Source: Chloroflexota bacterium
GTDB lineage: Bacteria; Chloroflexota; Dehalococcoidia; DSTF01; RBG-16-68-14
DNA length: 16,753 nucleotides
Direction: 5' to 3'
Assembly: GCA_022561355.1 (NCBI GenBank)
Contig: JADFRJ010000025.1
Coordinates: 1 to 16,753, forward strand
In this document: positions 13,281 through 16,753 of the stretch, piece by piece
How positions within the stretch are numbered: the first letter of the stretch is position 1
How the letters are laid out: each line of letters begins with the position of its first letter
Notes under the pieces: generated by a model
Seen by the model: the letters and a program-made list of their open reading frames with translations, nothing else
What the model was told of the DNA's origin: nothing
Database searches by the model: none
Program-made: the position numbers and the translations under genes

Positions 13281-14381
13281 ATGGTGAAGAACGCTCCCAG
13301 CCCACGAAAAGCCCGGGTTGCCCCGCCGTCTCAGAAGCGGCCCGCACAACTGACCGAACAACGCGCGAAGACGGAACGACGGTCGAACGCCGCCGGCGTG
13401 GGCGCCGAGCGCCTCTCTCCGGACACGACTTGGCAGCGACGCCATCTGCTCGACCTCGATGACTTTTCGGCGGCTGAGATCGCGGTGGTGCTCGATACCA
13501 CGGACGCGATGAAGGAAGTCCTCTCGCGCGACGTGCCCCGCGTGCCAGCGCTTCGCGGCAAGACGATCGTGACGCTTTTCTACGAGGCGAGCACGCGGAC
13601 GCGGGCTTCATTCGAGCTGGCCGGCAAGGTGCTGGGCGCTGACGTGATCAACGTGTCGGCGGCAGGCAGCAGTGTCCAAAAAGGCGAAGCCCTGCTGGAC
13701 ACGATCCGCACGATCCAGGCGATTGGCGCGGACGTCTGCATCCTTCGACATCACTCCGCAGGCGCGCCTTACCTGGCGGCGCGCGAGTCCACGTTCCGCG
13801 TAATCAACGCGGGCGATGGAGGCCACGCCCACCCAACACAGGCACTGCTTGACGCCTACACGTTGCGGTCGCAATTGGGCGATCTGCGCGGACGGAAGAT
13901 CGTCATCGTCGGCGACATCGCCCACAGCCGCGTAGCGCGCTCGAACATGTGGAGCCTGACGGCGCTGGGCGCGGAGGTGGTGCTATGCGGCCCGCCAACG
14001 CTCTTGCCCGCGGGCCTCAACGGAGCAGCGCCGGACGCGGAGGAGCGCGACCTGCCGCCAGTGCGAGTCGAGCATGACCTAGACATCGCCATCGAAGATG
14101 CGGATGCCGTGATGGCGCTGCGATTACAGCACGAGCGGCAGTCCGGCGGCCTGCTGCCCAGCCTGCGCGAATACGCACGCCTCTATCAAGTCAACAGCGA
14201 ACGGATGGCGAAGGCGAAGCCGGGCGCGCTCGTGCTCCATCCAGGCCCCATCAACGAGGGCGTCGAGATCTCGACGGAGGTGGCGCACGGGTCGCGTTCG
14301 GTCGTTGAGGAACAGGTAGCGAACGGCGTGGCCGTACGCATGGCCGTCCTCTACCTGCTGCTTCGAGGAGAACAGCCGTGA
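13281..14381 (+). CDS. pyrB: Aspartate carbamoyltransferase catalytic subunit, with basic N-terminal extension
   Basis: 366 residues. It condenses aspartate and carbamoyl phosphate, the committed pyrimidine step. Motifs are STRTR at 104-108, 'SSVQKGE' at 130-136 (carrying the catalytic Lys), HPTQALLD at 184-191, 'GDIAHSRVARS' at 211-221 and the aspartate-binding 'HPGPINEGVEI' at 320-330. The family core begins near residue 51 ('WQRRHLLDLDDFS'). The first 50 residues are an extra Arg/Lys/Pro-rich, probably disordered tail. The ATG is well supported by GGAGGG with six-base spacing and sits one base after the pyrR stop, so the extension is likely translated. No pyrI regulatory chain follows. The stop overlaps the GTG of pyrC as GTGA. 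Confidence 0.96.
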   Translation: MVKNAPSPRKARVAPPSQKRPAQLTEQRAKTERRSNAAGVGAERLSPDTTWQRRHLLDLDDFSAAEIAVVLDTTDAMKEVLSRDVPRVPALRGKTIVTLFYEASTRTRASFELAGKVLGADVINVSAAGSSVQKGEALLDTIRTIQAIGADVCILRHHSAGAPYLAARESTFRVINAGDGGHAHPTQALLDAYTLRSQLGDLRGRKIVIVGDIAHSRVARSNMWSLTALGAEVVLCGPPTLLPAGLNGAAPDAEERDLPPVRVEHDLDIAIEDADAVMALRLQHERQSGGLLPSLREYARLYQVNSERMAKAKPGALVLHPGPINEGVEISTEVAHGSRSVVEEQVANGVAVRMAVLYLLLRGEQP

Positions 14382-15724
14382 GCAAACTCTTAGTCCACGG
14401 CGGCCGTTTCGTCGACCCAGGGCGAACCGTCGACGAACTCGCGGACGTGTTGCTCGTGGACGGTCTCGTGGCCACAGTTGGCCCCAATCTCGACACAGAA
14501 GGCACTGAAGTCATCGACGCGGCAGGGCTGGTCGTTAGCCCGGGGTTCGTCGACATCCACACCCACCTGCGTGATCCGGGACAAGAGTACAAGGAGACGA
14601 TCTCGACCGGGACCGAAGCAGCGGCGCGCGGCGGATTTACGACGGTCTGCTGCATGCCGAACACGGAGCCAGCGATCGATACACGCGCCACAGTCGAGTA
14701 CGTGCTGCGGACGGCGGCAACGAGCGGCCATGTGCGCGTCCTGCCGATCGGTTGCGTGAGCCGTGGACGCGAAGGCCACGAACTAGCGGAACTGGCGGAC
14801 CTCGCGGAGGCGGGCTGCGTCGCCTTCAGCGATGACGGCTCCCCCGTTGCGGATGGCGCGTTGCTGAGACACGCCATGGAGTTCGCCAGCATTTCGGGCC
14901 TGACGGTTATCGACCACTGCGAAGACGCGGCTATCTCTGACGGTGGCGTCATGCACGAGGGCTGGGTCTCGACGCGCCTAGGCCTGCGCGGACAGTCCGC
15001 GGCAGCAGAGGAAACGGCGATTGCCCGCGACATCGCGGTCGCGGCGGAGACTGGCCTGCCACTGCACCTCGCCCACATTTCGACGCGCGCTGCGGTTGAT
15101 CTAGTCCGCGCCGCTAAGCAGCGCGGACTATCGATTACAGCAGAAGTGACGCCGCACCACCTGACGCTGACGCACAGAGCTGTCGCCTTCGGCGAGAACG
15201 GCATGCGAGACGGCGATGCGCTGCTCTACGATACGAACTCGAAGGTCAATCCACCGCTGCGATCCGCCGCAGACGTGGCGGCCTGCGTGGAAGGGCTGCG
15301 GGAAGGCGTGATCGACGCCATCGCGACGGACCACGCGCCGCACGCCGACTACGAGAAGGCGTGTGAGTTTGACGAAGCCGCGTTCGGGATCAGCGGCCTG
15401 GAGACGGCGTTCGGGCTCTGCATGACGCTCGTGCACTCAGGCGCGCTAGAGCTGCCCACCCTAATCGAACGGCTGACGTCCGGCCCCGTCCGCGCCCTAG
15501 GACTCGAGCGCTCGGTGCCGGGCCTCGGCTCACTCACTGAAGGCGCCCCGGGTGACCTCGTCCTGCTCGACCCCGAAGCCGAGTGGACGGTCGAGCCGGA
15601 GCGTTTCGCGTCGAAAGGCAGGAACACGCCCCTGGCAGGCCGCACGCTCAAGGGCAAAGTCGTGGCGACAATCTACAACGGCGATGTGGTGTGGTCGCAG
15701 GAGAGGGTCGATAGCAATGCTTAA
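14378..15724 (+). CDS. pyrC: Dihydroorotase, class I
   Basis: 448 residues. It cyclises carbamoyl aspartate to dihydroorotate. The amidohydrolase metal ligands are all present: H61 and H63 in 'DIHTHLRDPG' (59-68), D153 in 'FSDDGSP', H180 in 'VIDHCED', H233 in 'LAHIST' and D318 in 'IATDHAPH'. The length and the 'HTHLRDPG' form indicate the class I type, which is often found in complex with aspartate carbamoyltransferase (as in Aquifex). It starts at a GTG overlapping the pyrB stop, with GAGGAG seven bases upstream. The C-terminal 'KGRNTPLAGRTLKGKV' is typical. Its last eight bases overlap the next gene. Confidence 0.96.
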   Translation: MSKLLVHGGRFVDPGRTVDELADVLLVDGLVATVGPNLDTEGTEVIDAAGLVVSPGFVDIHTHLRDPGQEYKETISTGTEAAARGGFTTVCCMPNTEPAIDTRATVEYVLRTAATSGHVRVLPIGCVSRGREGHELAELADLAEAGCVAFSDDGSPVADGALLRHAMEFASISGLTVIDHCEDAAISDGGVMHEGWVSTRLGLRGQSAAAEETAIARDIAVAAETGLPLHLAHISTRAAVDLVRAAKQRGLSITAEVTPHHLTLTHRAVAFGENGMRDGDALLYDTNSKVNPPLRSAADVAACVEGLREGVIDAIATDHAPHADYEKACEFDEAAFGISGLETAFGLCMTLVHSGALELPTLIERLTSGPVRALGLERSVPGLGSLTEGAPGDLVLLDPEAEWTVEPERFASKGRNTPLAGRTLKGKVVATIYNGDVVWSQERVDSNA

Positions 15725-16247
15725 CTGGCTCAAGCGTAAGGTGACCCAACAAGACAGCCCGACCTCAATAGTCGAAGCACCTGCACAAGATCCAACGCCT
15801 CCCCCAGACGAGCCACTAGTGCGGGACATTCCAGTCCTGCTGCTAGCTATTGACTTGGATGGTGAACCGGAACCCGACCGTAACATCGACCGGGAGAAAT
15901 GGCAGGGCTGGTACCACGAGCGAGAACGACGATTCTCGATCATGGTAGACAGGAATTTACTAGCACGAGAACTGGAGCGAAGCGACGACGTTTCTACAGC
16001 CGTAGCACTATATGAAGCGAACACTAGGGACGGCTTCGATGGAAACTTCCCATATGACAGACTCGCCATCATCTTTCGGCGGGAAGGAAAGCTAGAAGAT
16101 GAGGTGCGTGTACTGGAGCGTGGCATAGAGGTGTTCTCGGCCTATAAGGGGCCGCGAAGTGACATTCAGCCTAAGCTTGCAGCCTTTCAGACTCGACTGA
16201 AACGTGCGCAGGCCCTCCTAGAGAAGCGGAGTACTGACCCGGCATGA
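15717..16247 (+). CDS. Hypothetical TPR-like protein inserted in the pyr operon
   Basis: 176 residues from the ATG at 15717, which overlaps the end of pyrC by eight bases and has GGAGAGG upstream. Residues 1-9 are basic and amphipathic ('MLNWLKRKV') and 20-33 are Pro-rich. About 62-172 are helical, with a TPR-like pair: 'AVALYEANTRDGFDGNFPY' (95-113) and 'RLAIIFRREGKLEDEVRVLE' (115-134). This pattern occurs in short TPR-type proteins of unknown role. No catalytic motif is visible. Base composition is lower than its neighbours (two counted 60-base stretches were about 52% GC, against about 62% in pyrC and 68% in carA), and codon choice includes rarer A/T-ending codons, suggesting acquisition by transfer. 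It has no obvious link to pyrimidine synthesis. Confidence 0.7.
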   Translation: MLNWLKRKVTQQDSPTSIVEAPAQDPTPPPDEPLVRDIPVLLLAIDLDGEPEPDRNIDREKWQGWYHERERRFSIMVDRNLLARELERSDDVSTAVALYEANTRDGFDGNFPYDRLAIIFRREGKLEDEVRVLERGIEVFSAYKGPRSDIQPKLAAFQTRLKRAQALLEKRSTDPA

Positions 16248-16314
16248 GCAATACAAGAAATCCAGTGCCTAGCATGCGGTCAGTCGACGACGGACATGAG
16301 CCAGTGGAAAGACC

Positions 16315-16753
16315 ATGAGTGGTGAGACCGCCCACCTCGTACTGGAAGACGGCACGGTGTTCACGGGCCAGGCGTTCGGCGCGGAGGCGGAGGCGCACGG
16401 CGAGGTGGTCTTCACGACGTCGATGACGGGCTACCAGGAGGCGCTCACCGACCCGTCGTTCGCGGGCCAAATCCTGATGATGACGTACCCGCTCCAAGGC
16501 AACTACGGCGTGAGCGGCTTCGACGCGGAGTCGAACCGCGTGCAGGCGCGTGGCTTCGTCGTACGGGAGGCGTGCGACCTGCCGTCGCACTGGCGCAGCG
16601 AAGGCACCCTGCACGACTATCTGGCGTCCGCGGGCATCCCCGCGATCCAGGGCATCGACACACGCGCTCTGACGCGTAAGATCCGCTCCGCCGGCGTGAT
16701 GATGGGCGCGATTACACGGGAGGAGCCCGAGACGGCGATCGCCCGGCTGCGGG
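16315..16753 (+). CDS. carA: Carbamoyl-phosphate synthase small subunit (partial, 3' end outside window)
   Basis: Open from the ATG at 16315 to the window edge (146 complete codons). The sequence 'LVLEDGTVFTGQAFG', then 'GEVVFTTSMTGYQEALTDP' and 'QILMMTYPLQGNYGV', is the CPSase small-chain N-terminal domain. 'GIDTRALTRKIRSAG' follows near the edge. With CarB it provides carbamoyl phosphate from glutamine, bicarbonate and ATP for both pyrB and argF in this window. The glutaminase domain (Cys-His-Glu) lies beyond the window. The ribosome site (GGAAAG) is modest. A 67-base gap after the TPR-like gene is the largest inside the operon, and I see no clear promoter or terminator in it. Confidence 0.93.
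   Translation, partial: MSGETAHLVLEDGTVFTGQAFGAEAEAHGEVVFTTSMTGYQEALTDPSFAGQILMMTYPLQGNYGVSGFDAESNRVQARGFVVREACDLPSHWRSEGTLHDYLASAGIPAIQGIDTRALTRKIRSAGVMMGAITREEPETAIARLR

Noticed and set aside
14251..15204. Open frame of 317 codons on the minus strand
   Set aside because: It is antisense to pyrB/pyrC, low-complexity Ser/Arg-rich, with no motif; a shadow of pyrC codon bias.
1..16753. CRISPR array, tRNA, rRNA or transposase
   Set aside because: No regularly spaced repeats, cloverleaf pattern, rRNA-like stretch or transposase motif was seen on either strand by eye. A tRNAscan or Infernal run would be decisive.

Overview
The window is a GC-rich bacterial chromosomal segment with short intergenic gaps and many 4-base start/stop overlaps. 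It combines housekeeping genes (der, plsY, argF, and a pyrR-pyrB-pyrC-carA cluster) with two exported calcium-repeat proteins and a MaoC dehydratase pair. The closing signature of the first exported protein (a 'D-G-x-I-x-x-x-D-V-L-x-V' pair ending in a Cys near the C-terminus) and this gene mix suggest a Chloroflexota member, perhaps a marine SAR202/Dehalococcoidia type. That assignment is inference from memory and no search was run. I saw no rRNA, tRNA, CRISPR array, insertion sequence or prophage gene.

Layout. (1) 13-3998, minus strand: an exported DUF4185-like protein with thrombospondin-type-3 calcium repeats, then an exported Vgb/NHL-like beta-propeller with a dockerin-like tail. (2) 4228-4878, plus: a small PHP-domain phosphoesterase. 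(3) 5001-5932, plus: two MaoC/hot-dog dehydratase subunits behind a good sigma70-type promoter. (4) 12489 down to 5929, minus: one long probable operon argF - cdaA - ybbR - der - plsY - HEAT-repeat protein - GNAT acetyltransferase, with gaps of 31 bases or less and several ATGA/GTGA overlaps. It joins arginine synthesis, c-di-AMP synthesis and its regulator, ribosome assembly and phospholipid synthesis. (5) 12557 to the right edge, plus: the pyrimidine operon pyrR - pyrB - pyrC - small TPR-like gene - carA (carA is cut by the window end).

The 250 bases between argF and pyrR hold the most interesting regulatory structure. Divergent promoters lie about 55 bases apart between their -10 boxes. 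Downstream of the pyr promoter is a close match to the PyrR-binding RNA loop. The 3' arm of that loop (AAGG) is also part of a Shine-Dalgarno (AAGGAG) for an unannotated 34-codon leader ORF. The leader ORF runs straight through a strong intrinsic terminator and stops just inside or before the pyrR start. This suggests that UMP-bound PyrR blocks leader translation, and that a translating ribosome otherwise keeps the terminator from forming: a combination of the PyrR-type and the enterobacterial pyrL-type attenuation logics. Because argF and pyrB/carA meet at this one locus, it is also the branch point for carbamoyl phosphate use.
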